The notes beneath the pieces are model-generated. The model was given only the letters and a program-made list of their open reading frames with translations. It made no database searches and was not told where the DNA came from. A DNA stretch of 44,156 nt from a virus. The stretch covers positions 1 to 44,156 of IMG/VR virus record IMGVR_UViG_3300045999_005825. The stretch is one strand, 5' to 3'. A program made the translations under genes and the position numbers. Shown piece by piece: positions 1-6,962 of the stretch (positions are counted from its first letter, which is position 1; each line of letters opens with the position of its first letter).

Positions 1-125
1 GCTGGAGGCCGGACTGTGAGCGTGACTCTCCCCTCCCGCCATCCAATCCTGACGCCACAGTGGATCAAGAACGAGCTATGGCGCCGCGCTCGTGCAGTCC
101 CCTCGCTGGACCTGCGCTTTGCCGA
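1..125. repeat. left copy of contig-end repeat
   Basis: Identical to 43272-43396. Bases 1-19 are the 3' end of the gene that finishes at 43290, so the left end of the contig is preceded by the same gene as the right-end copy. This indicates a closed or terminally redundant genome read twice across the tail-fibre locus rather than a tandem gene duplication. Confidence 0.9.
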
Positions 126-1887
126 CAACAAGAGCCTCGTCGATGCCACTACCGGCCAGAACCTCGTCACCTCCACCCGCGCCAGCAGCGGCGCCTACGT
201 CGATAGCCAGGGTGTGATTCGGACGGCGGTGACGAATTTGAGCCTTCGCAGCCAAGAACTTGACAATGCTGCTTGGACCAAAACAGCATTGTCAATCACT
301 GCAAACGCTACTGCGGCTCCCGATGGAACCATCACTGCCGACAAGCTGGTAGAAGACGGCTCAACGGCGACTCACAACATCGTTGAAGCTGCTGTAATTA
401 CCTACACAAGCGGTGTCGCATATAGCTTTTCGTTCTTTGTGAAAAAAGCTGAGCGTCAGACAGTGCAAATCCTGATGCACCCAAACCCGTTCCCTGGAAC
501 TGTTGGTCAGCGCACAGCAATTTTCAACAGCAACACTGGAGCGTTCGTCTCTGTTGGCTCTGCCTTCACAGGCAGCTCTGTCACATCGCTTTCTAGTGGT
601 TGGTATCGCGTGTCTGTAACGTCTACGGCTGATGCAACTGCTACGGGAAACTTTGCAATTAGCCTCTGTTCCGACGACGCCGGTACAACTAGCTACGCTG
701 GCGACGGAGTATCAGGTTTATTCCTCTGGGGCGCCCAACTAGAGCAGTCCAGCACGGTCGGTGAATACATCCCCACCACCAGTACGATCAACAGCGCCCC
801 ACGCTTCGACCACAACCCCACCACGGGCGAGAGCTTGGGGTTGTTGGTGGAGGAGCAGAGGACGAACTTGTTGCTGCAAAGCAACGGGTTTGATACGACT
901 TGGACAAGTACCAACACCAGCCAAACCGCAGCAGCAGGTACAGCCCCAGATGGAACCAACACCGCTTGGGAGATAAAAGACACTGTTGACGGTTCTGCAG
1001 TTAATCATCTTTTAGGTCAAACAGTTAGCGCAACAGCAGGTGTAAATTATACTGTTAGTGTTTGGGCAAAACAGGGAACGCTACCGGAGGTCTTACTATT
1101 CTGGCCTGCTGCTATTTTTGGGGCTGCAGTTAACACAAGATTTAATTTAGCGACCGGAGATATTATTTCATCGGGGACGGGCGTCACCGCATCAATCGTA
1201 AGCTTTTCAAACGGATGGTATCGAGTTGCTGGAACACTACAATCATCGGCTACGGCAAGCGGAAACTTTCAGATTCGCTTAGGCAATGGGACAGGTGGTA
1301 GTTACCAAGGCGACGGCACCGGCACCATCTACCTCTGGGGCGCCCAACTAGAAGCCGGCTCCTTCCCCACCAGCTACATCCCCACCACCACAGCAACAGT
1401 CACCCGCAGTGCTGACGTGGCCAGTATTAGTGGGAGCAACTTCTCTTCTTGGTATCGGCAGGATGAGGGGACGGTTTTTGCGGACTCTACTGTTGCTGCC
1501 ACCAACAACACACGTATAGCTGCAATTTCTGATAACACAACCACTAACCGAATATTCCTATCCCGTGGTTCTGGGTCTGGCGGCAACATCAATATGACAG
1601 TTACGAATACAACAGTTCAAGTTTCCGCGCTTATATTTGCAACTGCACTAGCTGCTGGCACATCCAATAGAGTAGCTGCAGTCTATAAAGCCAGCGATTT
1701 TGCTGGAAGCGTTAATGGTTTAACTGCTGTAACGCAAAATACGGGAACAGTTCCATCGGCGGTAACTCAACTTGGAATTGGCACCGGAGAGATATTGGGT
1801 AACAACACCATGACCGGCACCATCCGCCGCCTCACCTACTGGCCCCAACGCCTCTCCAACTCCACCCTCCAGCAGATCACGCAATGA
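16..1887 (+). CDS. modular tail fibre / adhesin (allele A)
   Basis: 623 aa with a GTG start that overlaps the stop of the upstream gene (seen entire at 43287). Two tandem beta-rich modules of about 200 aa each follow a conserved N-terminus of about 70 aa. Each begins near 'TNL.LRS' and ends in the signature WGAQLE...YIPTT (about residues 240-260 and 440-460), typical of phage head-spike/tail-fibre and carbohydrate-binding-like repeats. The C-terminal 150 aa look like a concanavalin/LamG-type sandwich ending in RRLTYWPQRLS. It probably binds the host surface. Stretches inside the modules (about 960-1240 and 1480-1790) are visibly richer in A+T than the flanks, which suggests module exchange. 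The first module differs completely in the copy at the right end of the contig. The fold assignment is inference from motif recognition. Confidence 0.8.
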   Translation: MSVTLPSRHPILTPQWIKNELWRRARAVPSLDLRFADNKSLVDATTGQNLVTSTRASSGAYVDSQGVIRTAVTNLSLRSQELDNAAWTKTALSITANATAAPDGTITADKLVEDGSTATHNIVEAAVITYTSGVAYSFSFFVKKAERQTVQILMHPNPFPGTVGQRTAIFNSNTGAFVSVGSAFTGSSVTSLSSGWYRVSVTSTADATATGNFAISLCSDDAGTTSYAGDGVSGLFLWGAQLEQSSTVGEYIPTTSTINSAPRFDHNPTTGESLGLLVEEQRTNLLLQSNGFDTTWTSTNTSQTAAAGTAPDGTNTAWEIKDTVDGSAVNHLLGQTVSATAGVNYTVSVWAKQGTLPEVLLFWPAAIFGAAVNTRFNLATGDIISSGTGVTASIVSFSNGWYRVAGTLQSSATASGNFQIRLGNGTGGSYQGDGTGTIYLWGAQLEAGSFPTSYIPTTTATVTRSADVASISGSNFSSWYRQDEGTVFADSTVAATNNTRIAAISDNTTTNRIFLSRGSGSGGNINMTVTNTTVQVSALIFATALAAGTSNRVAAVYKASDFAGSVNGLTAVTQNTGTVPSAVTQLGIGTGEILGNNTMTGTIRRLTYWPQRLSNSTLQQITQ

Positions 1888-2165
1888 CACACTTTATACG
1901 CTTCCCGGACGCTGAAACCGGCATGACTGCCCTAGACGATGCAGGGCTGTTAGATGGTGACCTGCAGTTCATCACCGCTTCCCACAACCACGCCCTTGAT
2001 GTAATCGGCACCATCACCCGTGGCGGTGAATGGGACGAGGAAGGCAACGTCATCACCCCACCTGAAGTGCTCAACGGCTGGCACGTCAACTATGCGGGTG
2101 AGCTGCCTGAAGGGTGGGAGGAGTTTGTGGTGACGCCTGAAAACCCTGCAAGGGTGTGGGCGTAG
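1884..2165 (+). CDS. small hypothetical protein of tail-fibre cassette
   Basis: 93 aa, starting on an ATG that overlaps the stop of the tail-fibre gene (ATGA), so translation is coupled. It is acidic, with aromatic-rich ends ('GGEWDEEGNVI', 'LPEGWEEFVVTPENPARVWA'). Small proteins of this type sit directly behind tail-fibre genes in cyanophages and may be fibre-associated or chaperone proteins, but I cannot name a family. The next gene overlaps its stop by one base. Confidence 0.65.
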   Translation: MTHFIRFPDAETGMTALDDAGLLDGDLQFITASHNHALDVIGTITRGGEWDEEGNVITPPEVLNGWHVNYAGELPEGWEEFVVTPENPARVWA

Positions 2166-2299
2166 TGGCAGTCAAGAGCAAGACCGGCACCGGCGCTGTG
2201 CCCCGCAAAGAGCCGGTGCATCACAAGACGACTCAAGGCGCAGGCCGTGGCAGCAAGCCCAAGCCCGGCCGTAAGGCATACAAGGGGCAGGGCCGCTAG
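2165..2299 (+). CDS. 44-aa basic peptide
   Basis: GTG start at 2165, overlapping the preceding stop by one base, and TAG at 2297-2299. The product is a Lys/Arg/Gly-rich 44-aa peptide (MAVKSKTGTGAVPRK..., ending GRKAYKGQGR) with no hydrophobic segment. Comparable tiny basic proteins occur near terminase and tail genes of cyanopodoviruses and may bind nucleic acid. The function is unknown. Its last four bases overlap the convergent 53-aa gene. Confidence 0.55.
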   Translation: MAVKSKTGTGAVPRKEPVHHKTTQGAGRGSKPKPGRKAYKGQGR

Positions 2300-2457
2300 T
2301 TCACCTTCCAGGGCATCGGCCCCCACTTGGCGACCAGCCCGGTGAATAGCCCGTGGCTGGGGTGGCAGTCATGCTGCCTTCCGTCCAGTCTGTACAGCTT
2401 GTCCAGCCACTCCATCCGACGCTCATCTTCACGGCGCCACTTCGGGTCGTAGGTCAT
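2296..2457 (-). CDS. 53-aa hypothetical protein downstream of terminase
   Basis: ATG at 2455-2457 (reading leftward) and stop at 2296-2298. The product is MTYDPKWRREDERRMEWLDK... ending WGPMPWKVN. It is charged and probably helical at the N-terminus and rich in His/Trp later. It begins 24 bp after the terminase stop in the same direction and is the last gene of the leftward operon. No family recognised. Confidence 0.55.
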   Translation of the reverse strand: MTYDPKWRREDERRMEWLDKLYRLDGRQHDCHPSHGLFTGLVAKWGPMPWKVN

Positions 2458-2481
2458 GGATTTACTTGACTCGCGGCAAGG

Positions 2482-4197
2482 TTAGATCCAGTTGCACCCT
2501 TCTCCTGCATCAGCAGCCCGCGCCTGTTCCAGTGTCATTCCCATGGCCATCCGGTCTGGTGTCATCACCACATGGCCGTGCCAGTCACCGATCATTGCCT
2601 CCAGCATTTCAACGCTGCGGGCATCACGCCGCACCTGCTGATCCTGTGCCGCCTGTTCCTGGAACCACTGGACACACATGGCCCAGGCATCCAGACGGTC
2701 ATCGTGCAGCAGTGAGCCACGGTCTGCTGTAAGACGCGTCATTTGATAGAAGAGGCTGTAGGAGCTGTCCTTGTCCTCCACCGCAGCCCTAAGCAGTTCG
2801 GCGTCCGCTTCAACAACACGTCGATCCACCACCATCCGATGCGTCTGCATCACCGGGGCCAACGTGTCGATGATCCGTAGCTCCTTCCGCTGATTGGAGC
2901 GGATCGGCTCCACCCGGCAGTTGGCCCCAGCCTTTACCAGGAATGGCTTGAGCAACTGGGCGTAGATCTCCAAGCCGCCGAAGTTGGTCTCCACCAGGAT
3001 CTCGTTGACCCGATGCTGCTTGGCCAGGGAGGCGATCTTCTCCCACAAGCTCTCGCCAACGCCCCCCAGGCGTCCACCGGATTCCATCAGGTAGTAGTTG
3101 CCAGCCCATGCCTTGACGATTGCCCAGGCGAACTCATCACTGCCCCCACCACTGGGGTCTAGGGCCATGACGGTGGGGACTTCCCCAACAGGCACTGTGC
3201 CTTCTACTTGGGCCGGGCGGTAGAACCTCGGGTCATGTGCCATGCCAACGCAAGGCAGGTCATCCAATGCCAGGTACTTCGCCTTCTCGTGGGTGAGCAC
3301 CTCCGGCAAGTGGCCATCGATGGTCATCACCATCAGGTCAGCGCAACGCAGCGGGTAGCGCTCAATGTCACTGAGGGTGGCATCCAGGAGGAACTGCAGC
3401 TTCCACTGCATGGGGCTCATGCTCAGCTCCCGCTGCAGCAGCTCGTCTTCCGAGAAACGTGTGTCTGTAGGCCGGCCATCGGAGATGCCCACCCGCTTCT
3501 GGATCAGCGGAGCCAACGCACCGCGGTATGGGGTGGGGTCAGCTGGCACCCGAGCTGGCCACATCCGCATGTCGTAGTTCAGGTCACGCTGCAACGCGAA
3601 GTAGATCGAGTCCGTTGAGCTATGGGGTGTACCCAGGTAGACGATCTCTGGTCCCTCCCCTGGCTTAAGGATTGCCTCCAGCTCGTTCAGCGAGTTCCTC
3701 AACTTCTCCCGTTGCACCTGTGTCAAACAGGTCTGCGGTGTTTCGCAGTCATCAACAAGGATCGTGCTGGCACGGGAGCCTGTGATCTGCCCCGTGATTC
3801 CCGCAGCGCGGACACTCGGTGATTGCTCAATCGACGCACAGGTTCCAACATCAAAGTTGATTCGGCTGTAGCGCCCATCATGGCTGTCGGGTTGCATGTG
3901 CTTCAACCACGGCACGCGGCTGATCGTTTGCAGCAGCCAGGCCGTCATGGCCTCTGATCTGGCCATCGATGCACTGATGATCAAGCACTTCTCGTCTGGG
4001 TTGCGAAACAACTTCCACAGCAGATACATGGCAGATAGCGTGGATTTGCCGCACCCACGAAACGCAGCAATCACTCTGCGCTTTGGACCGTTTTCGAGGT
4101 ACTCGATGATCTGGAGCTGCACAGGTGTTGGCGCATCCGCCATGTGTAGCTCTCGCATTAACGCTGTAGTGAACTGCGCGAGGGTTGCATCTTTCAT
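2482..4197 (-). CDS. terL: terminase large subunit (T7 gp19-like)
   Basis: 571 aa from the ATG at 4197; an upstream TTG in frame would add two residues. This is the packaging ATPase-nuclease that docks on the portal and cuts concatemeric DNA. The Walker A motif is FRGCGKS (about residues 48-54 counting from the TTG) and the Walker B is ILVDD (about 148-152). The C-terminal nuclease half has ALDPSGGGSDE and DDRLDAWAM acidic motifs. Length agrees with T7 gp19 (586 aa). The gene is last but one in a leftward operon with an HNH nuclease, and is separated from the small terminase by the tail-fibre cassette on the other strand, which is unlike T7. A strong hairpin lies just upstream of the start. 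Confidence 0.96.
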   Translation of the reverse strand: MKDATLAQFTTALMRELHMADAPTPVQLQIIEYLENGPKRRVIAAFRGCGKSTLSAMYLLWKLFRNPDEKCLIISASMARSEAMTAWLLQTISRVPWLKHMQPDSHDGRYSRINFDVGTCASIEQSPSVRAAGITGQITGSRASTILVDDCETPQTCLTQVQREKLRNSLNELEAILKPGEGPEIVYLGTPHSSTDSIYFALQRDLNYDMRMWPARVPADPTPYRGALAPLIQKRVGISDGRPTDTRFSEDELLQRELSMSPMQWKLQFLLDATLSDIERYPLRCADLMVMTIDGHLPEVLTHEKAKYLALDDLPCVGMAHDPRFYRPAQVEGTVPVGEVPTVMALDPSGGGSDEFAWAIVKAWAGNYYLMESGGRLGGVGESLWEKIASLAKQHRVNEILVETNFGGLEIYAQLLKPFLVKAGANCRVEPIRSNQRKELRIIDTLAPVMQTHRMVVDRRVVEADAELLRAAVEDKDSSYSLFYQMTRLTADRGSLLHDDRLDAWAMCVQWFQEQAAQDQQVRRDARSVEMLEAMIGDWHGHVVMTPDRMAMGMTLEQARAADAGEGCNWI

Positions 4198-4210
4198 CAA
4201 CAAAGCATAA

Positions 4211-4238
4211 GAGCCGCCTGGAGAAATCCAAGCGGCTC
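4211..4238 (-). promoter_or_regulatory. hairpin in the terL leader
   Basis: On the minus strand GAGCCGCTTGGA pairs with TCCAGGCGGCTC (12 bp with one G-T wobble) around a TTTC tetraloop, ending 14 nt before the terL start. There is no T-run, so a terminator is unlikely. It could control terL translation or be an RNA-processing site. Confidence 0.6.
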
Positions 4239-4299
4239 ACCTTGCCTGACCTCGCCATGCCTTGCCTTTCCCAGGCGTGCCCCGCCACGCCTTACCAAG

Positions 4300-4375
4300 C
4301 CTTGACTGCCCATGAGGGCAGCAGAGGAGCGATCCAGATGGACGCCCCAGTGCTGCTTTCACAGCCCCTGCCCGG
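4300..4375 (-). repeat. structured repeat R1
   Basis: Composite repeat: block 4300-4324 (CTGCCC-ATGA-GGGCAG hairpin), variable core 4325-4349, block 4350-4375. On the minus strand AGCAGCAC before the core and CTGCTGCC after it can pair, and the core itself folds as GGGGCG.TCC / GGA.CGCTCC with a bulged T. The outer blocks match R2 almost perfectly while the core does not, yet both cores form a hairpin. Confidence 0.7.
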
Positions 4376-4426
4376 CAATGCCACTCCGCGCCACGCCATG
4401 CCCCGCCTGGCCTCAACCCTGCCCAA

Positions 4427-4496
4427 CCTTGACTGCCCATGAGGGCAGCAGGGAAGAGCCGAAGCTCCTCCGTGCTGCTTTCACAGCCCTTGCCCG
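4427..4496 (-). repeat. structured repeat R2
   Basis: Second copy: block 4427-4451 is identical over 25 bases to 4300-4324, and block 4472-4496 differs from R1 at one base. The 20-base core 4452-4471 reads on the minus strand GGAGGAGC-TTCG-GCTCTTCC, an 8-bp stem with a C(UUCG)G tetraloop, which favours the minus strand as the RNA strand. Sequence change with retained pairing relative to R1 points to a selected RNA structure. Confidence 0.7.
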
Positions 4497-4590
4497 ACCC
4501 GACCAGGCCTCGCCTCGCCCAGCCTCGCCTGACCAAACCGTGCGCTGCCGGACCACACCTGGGACTTACACCTAACGGAAGCCCAGGCGA

Positions 4591-5229
4591 TCAAACAGCC
4601 AGCAACTGTTGATTGATCTGCTCCGCAACAGCAGGGCGATCAACAACCTTGGCCTCAAAGCGGCCATGCTTTGGCCTCCAATCGCCTATGCCAACAAGCT
4701 TGCCGGCATCAACGACGATCTCCTCGACCTCCCGCAAGTTCAACACATCAGGGTCGTACTGCATCTCAACGAGCGCAGACCACTCTCGGAAGATCGGGCG
4801 CGTGCGCATGACCTTGGCCATTCCAACGCGCACGCCAGCAACATGAACGTACTGCCCGCTGGCAAACATGCTTTCAAGAGCGCCGTCGTCGATTGATGCG
4901 GGCTTGCCTGGGAATAGCAGCGATGCGTGCCCAGTGATGTAGATGCCAGTCTTGGCCTGAGGGCCTCGCTTGGACTTCTTCGCGCCGCCGATCAAGGCGC
5001 TCTCGATCACGTAGTCCGGGACAACAAGGTCGTCCTGGAACCTGTACAGACCTGCCATCCACTCAAGTTTGGCCAGTTCATCCAGGTCTGCATCCGTCTT
5101 CTTGCGCTTACTGCTGACCGCCTTCATCGCCTTGGCGTAGATATTTCGCGGATCTGCTGTTTGCCCGTTGTGGAGGAGCAATGGGCTCACTCCAGACAGT
5201 TGAAGCCAAATTGTTGGCAGTGATGTCAT
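4591..5229 (-). CDS. RAMP/Cas7-like phage protein (putative)
   Basis: 212 aa from the ATG at 5229 (MTSLPTIWLQLSGVSPLLLH...); a longer frame opens at 5304 but its first 25 residues overlap the HNH gene and look non-coding. Three features recall the RAMP (ferredoxin-like, Cas7-type) fold: an N-terminal strand with 'GVSPLLLHNG', a central 'KRKKTDADLDELAKLEW' helix, and a C-terminal glycine loop 'GIGDWRPKHGRFEA' preceded by 'RTRPIFREW'. I recognise the family as a frequent uncharacterised protein of tailed phages; the RAMP link is my inference. It lies between an overlapping HNH nuclease (122 bp overlap) and the pentamer repeat block. It may bind nucleic acid, perhaps RNA from that block. Alternative: an ssDNA-binding or recombination accessory protein. 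Confidence 0.5.
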   Translation of the reverse strand: MTSLPTIWLQLSGVSPLLLHNGQTADPRNIYAKAMKAVSSKRKKTDADLDELAKLEWMAGLYRFQDDLVVPDYVIESALIGGAKKSKRGPQAKTGIYITGHASLLFPGKPASIDDGALESMFASGQYVHVAGVRVGMAKVMRTRPIFREWSALVEMQYDPDVLNLREVEEIVVDAGKLVGIGDWRPKHGRFEAKVVDRPAVAEQINQQLLAV

Positions 5230-5572
5230 GTCGCTTTGATGGGATGTGTGTCGATAAAGCTGGGGCTGATACAGGCACGTGAGAGACCTGCTTACGTGGG
5301 TCAAGCTTGAAGCGCTGCTGCCTGACTGAGTTAGTAATGCCGTCGTGGCATGTCGAGCACAACGTCAGAAGGTCTGACAACCGCTCATTCCCAAACGACG
5401 GGTACCTGTAGTCAGGCGGCCCTGCATTGATGTGATGCACTTGCAAGCTTGGCCATCCGAGGTCGTCTAACTGCTTGGCAGTAATTCCACAGCCCTTGCA
5501 GCTGTAGCCGTCGTGCTCAAGCCTCATGCGCCGTTTCTCTTGCCACTCCGGTGAGGAGTAGTAGTCACTCAT
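5108..5572 (-). CDS. HNH endonuclease
   Basis: 154 aa. Zinc-ribbon HNH (beta-beta-alpha-metal) nuclease: CKGC at residues 25-28 and CSTC at 72-75 bind the structural metal, HH at 46-47 with N62 and H76 form the catalytic HNH set. The C-terminal 70 aa are low-complexity and overlap the next gene. HNH nucleases beside terL are common in phages and may assist DNA cleavage during packaging, but a free-standing homing nuclease cannot be excluded. A leftward sigma70-like promoter (5613-5641) lies 41 bp upstream of the start. Confidence 0.85.
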   Translation of the reverse strand: MSDYYSSPEWQEKRRMRLEHDGYSCKGCGITAKQLDDLGWPSLQVHHINAGPPDYRYPSFGNERLSDLLTLCSTCHDGITNSVRQQRFKLDPRKQVSHVPVSAPALSTHIPSKRHDITANNLASTVWSEPIAPPQRANSRSAKYLRQGDEGGQQ

Positions 5573-5584
5573 GCGTTTGCTGGG

Positions 5585-5767
5585 TCATGTGCGCTTGCGT
5601 GTTGACCCACTCTTTCTACGTGATCTCTTCCGGCCTGTCAAGTGTTGAACGGTGTCAACACCATCCCGCAACGCAGCCTCACGTTCCTCCCTCATCAGCG
5701 CCTGTAGCTCCTGGTAGCCAGGCGCATCAGGAACCCCTGCGCTCCTCAAGATCTCCGTCCAGTTCAA
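5585..5767 (-). CDS. 60-aa hypothetical protein
   Basis: Starts with TTG at 5765-5767 overlapping the upstream stop (TTGA), so it is probably translationally coupled. The N-terminus 'NWTEILRSAGVPDAPGYQE' resembles many small phage proteins of the form 'W..iL...gvpe.PGY.e'. The C-terminus is strongly basic (GRKRSRRKSGSTRKRT). The regulatory motif at 5645-5658 and a TTGACA box fall inside this gene. Function unknown. Confidence 0.5.
   Translation of the reverse strand: MNWTEILRSAGVPDAPGYQELQALMREEREAALRDGVDTVQHLTGRKRSRRKSGSTRKRT
5613..5641 (-). promoter_or_regulatory. leftward sigma70-type promoter for HNH/terL operon
   Basis: On the minus strand TTGACA (5636-5641), a 17-bp spacer, then TAGAAA (5613-5618). 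It lies immediately after the 14-bp motif copy at 5645-5658 and 41 bp before the HNH start codon. Confidence 0.5.
5645..5658 (-). promoter_or_regulatory. TTGACACCRTTCAA motif, copy A
   Basis: Minus strand TTGACACCGTTCAA, followed by CACTTGAC. One of six copies of an imperfect 14-bp palindrome. This copy sits at the head of the leftward HNH/RAMP-like/terL unit and points along it. Confidence 0.6.
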
Positions 5768-6027
5768 CCACCCCGTCTCCTCAGCTCAGCCTTCAGCCTC
5801 CTCACCTCATCCAGCAACCTCGCCTCCTCCGCCGTCAGTACCTTCACGCTCCCCTGCTTCGGCATCCCACTCCCAATCCCCCTCCCCAGCAGCTCCTCCT
5901 GCCTCCTCTTCAGCCTCCCCCACAACTTCTTCTGCGCTCCCTTCCACTCACCCCTCAGCTCCGTACTCATCCAGTGCAAACACGCATCAACCTCCTCCAG
6001 ATTCATCTCCGGTACCGCCATGTTCAT
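5764..6027 (-). CDS. 87-aa coiled-coil hypothetical protein
   Basis: I prefer the ATG at 6027, which has AGGG about 9 nt upstream; the frame is open to 6096. The protein (MNMAVPEMNLEEVD...) is highly charged and helical, with a Lys/Arg-rich middle (GAQKKLWGRLKRRQEELL) and a C-terminal heptad-like helix (LLDEVRRLKAELRRRGG). Such short helical proteins at the start of an early operon may bind DNA or be terminase-associated. No family recognised. It is the first gene of the leftward unit; the region to its right is non-coding. Confidence 0.55.
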   Translation of the reverse strand: MNMAVPEMNLEEVDACLHWMSTELRGEWKGAQKKLWGRLKRRQEELLGRGIGSGMPKQGSVKVLTAEEARLLDEVRRLKAELRRRGG

Positions 6028-6107
6028 CTTGTACATCCCTTTCCCCATGCTCACTTGCTCCACTGCTCCCCACCTCATCACTCCACGCCATCCCAACTCT
6101 CAACACC

Positions 6108-6121
6108 TTAACACCGTTCAA
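6108..6121 (+). promoter_or_regulatory. TTGACACCRTTCAA motif, copy B
   Basis: TTAACACCGTTCAA on the plus strand followed by CAGTTGACT; a second TTGACA starts 12 bp after that TTGACT. It lies at the left edge of the non-coding region and points toward the rightward early genes. Confidence 0.55.
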
Positions 6122-6294
6122 CAGTTGACTCAATACTTGACACGCCCGGTATCCTGATACTCGAAGAGGGGCGACACTCGCTCAGCTCGGTTCAGCCCGC
6201 TGGTCCCGTCCCGCTTCACTCGGTGCCTCCCAAACCGTGAAATCCCGCCACTGATTGGTAAGTGGGTGAACGCAAGCTGGCGTTTTTGCTTTCT

Positions 6295-6306
6295 CCCCCT
6301 AGGGGG
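6295..6306. promoter_or_regulatory. perfect 12-bp palindrome CCCCCTAGGGGG
   Basis: Perfect inverted repeat in the non-coding control region, just after a weak hairpin plus T-run (AACGC-AAGCTG-GCGTT, 6268-6287). Possible operator; no further evidence. Confidence 0.35.
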
Positions 6307-6411
6307 TGTGCGTCTGAACGCCTAGGCGCACTTGCAACCAGCCAGTGGTGCACAGGGTTCTCAGAGGATCACCAGTCCGTTGGATTTGCAACCAAGGGAT
6401 TGGGAGGGGGA

Positions 6412-6444
6412 CAGGTGCACTATCGAGTGCACCTGAGGGTGCAC
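6412..6444. promoter_or_regulatory. GTGCAC iterons with 20-base perfect inverted repeat
   Basis: CAGGTGCACT at 6412-6421 pairs perfectly with AGTGCACCTG at 6426-6435 around ATCG. GTGCAC cores start at 6415, 6427 and 6439, exactly 12 bp apart, with a fourth at 6348. Regular phasing of palindromic cores indicates binding of several copies of a dimeric protein; the ribbon-helix-helix protein at 8836 or the MarR-like protein at 9783 are candidates. Confidence 0.6.
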
Positions 6445-6662
6445 AGATCCTTCACACGCCCGACCCTGCGAAAGTGAGGGTGAGGGGGTGGTGAATGAGG
6501 GGGGTGAGGTGGAGGTGCAGGTGGAGGTGCCGAGTGAAGTGAAGGGCCGTCTTGGAGAGCTCGCGGGAGCGAGCGAGCAGGCCCGGAACGAGCGAGCTCA
6601 CCTCAGGTGATGAGATGAGGTTGAGAGGTGAGTGAGTTGCTGTTGTTGATGAGAGCGAAGCT

Positions 6663-6722
6663 CTCCTAATTAGGAGTCAATTAGGAGTTACTCAGGAGTT
6701 ACTCAGGGGTTACTCAGTGGTT
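6663..6722. repeat. palindrome followed by five 11-bp repeats
   Basis: CTCCTAATTAGGAG (6663-6676) is a perfect palindrome. From 6668 five 11-mers follow head to tail: AATTAGGAGTC, AATTAGGAGTT, ACTCAGGAGTT, ACTCAGGGGTT, ACTCAGTGGTT. The unit length is close to one helical turn, as in iterons or operator arrays. It is also a locally AT-richer spot next to a GT-skewed tract. Confidence 0.7.
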
Positions 6723-6962
6723 TGGTGTGTGGTTTGGGTTGAGGTATGTGGGTGTCGGTGTGGGTGGGTGACGGGTGAGATGGGGCGATCCGGTGGAAAT
6801 GCAACCAAGGGGAGGGGGAAGGGATGAGAGGGGAAGGGGAGTGGTTGAGAGAGGTGAGCTCGCTTGCTTTGGGCCTGAGGTCGGCCGCTGTGGCGGCCGC
6901 CTCCGGGACGGCCCTTCGCTGCGCTCGGCACCTAGGGGGTGGAGGTTGAGGGGAGGCACCTG

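Larger units (their letters stand above)
4240..4555 (-). repeat. 5-base-phased GGCNN repeat block between terL and the RAMP-like gene
   Basis: Non-coding block. Read on the minus strand it consists of three arrays of pentamers of the form GGYNN (for example GGCTT GGTAA GGCGT GGCGG), at about 4241-4299, 4376-4426 and 4497-4555. They hold phase for roughly 10-14 units each and are interrupted only by two copies of a composite hairpin repeat. No open frame with coding character crosses it. Five bases is half a helical turn in DNA; in RNA it would place a GG step every five nucleotides. Function unknown. Confidence 0.8.

Noticed and set aside
16-1887. Diversity-generating retroelement at the fibre gene
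   Set aside because: No reverse transcriptase frame and no template repeat; the two alleles differ over a whole 660-bp block, not at adenines only.
4240-4560. CRISPR array
   Set aside because: There are just two copies of the larger repeat, spacers are not of uniform length or unique, and the rest is a pentamer pattern.
5108-5572. IscB/OMEGA-type RNA-guided nuclease with the neighbouring structured RNA
   Set aside because: The HNH protein is only 154 aa with no RuvC or bridge-helix segments.
5551-6111. 186-aa plus-strand frame rich in Pro, His and Leu
   Set aside because: It is the complement of the purine-rich leftward genes, starts within another gene and has no ribosome site.
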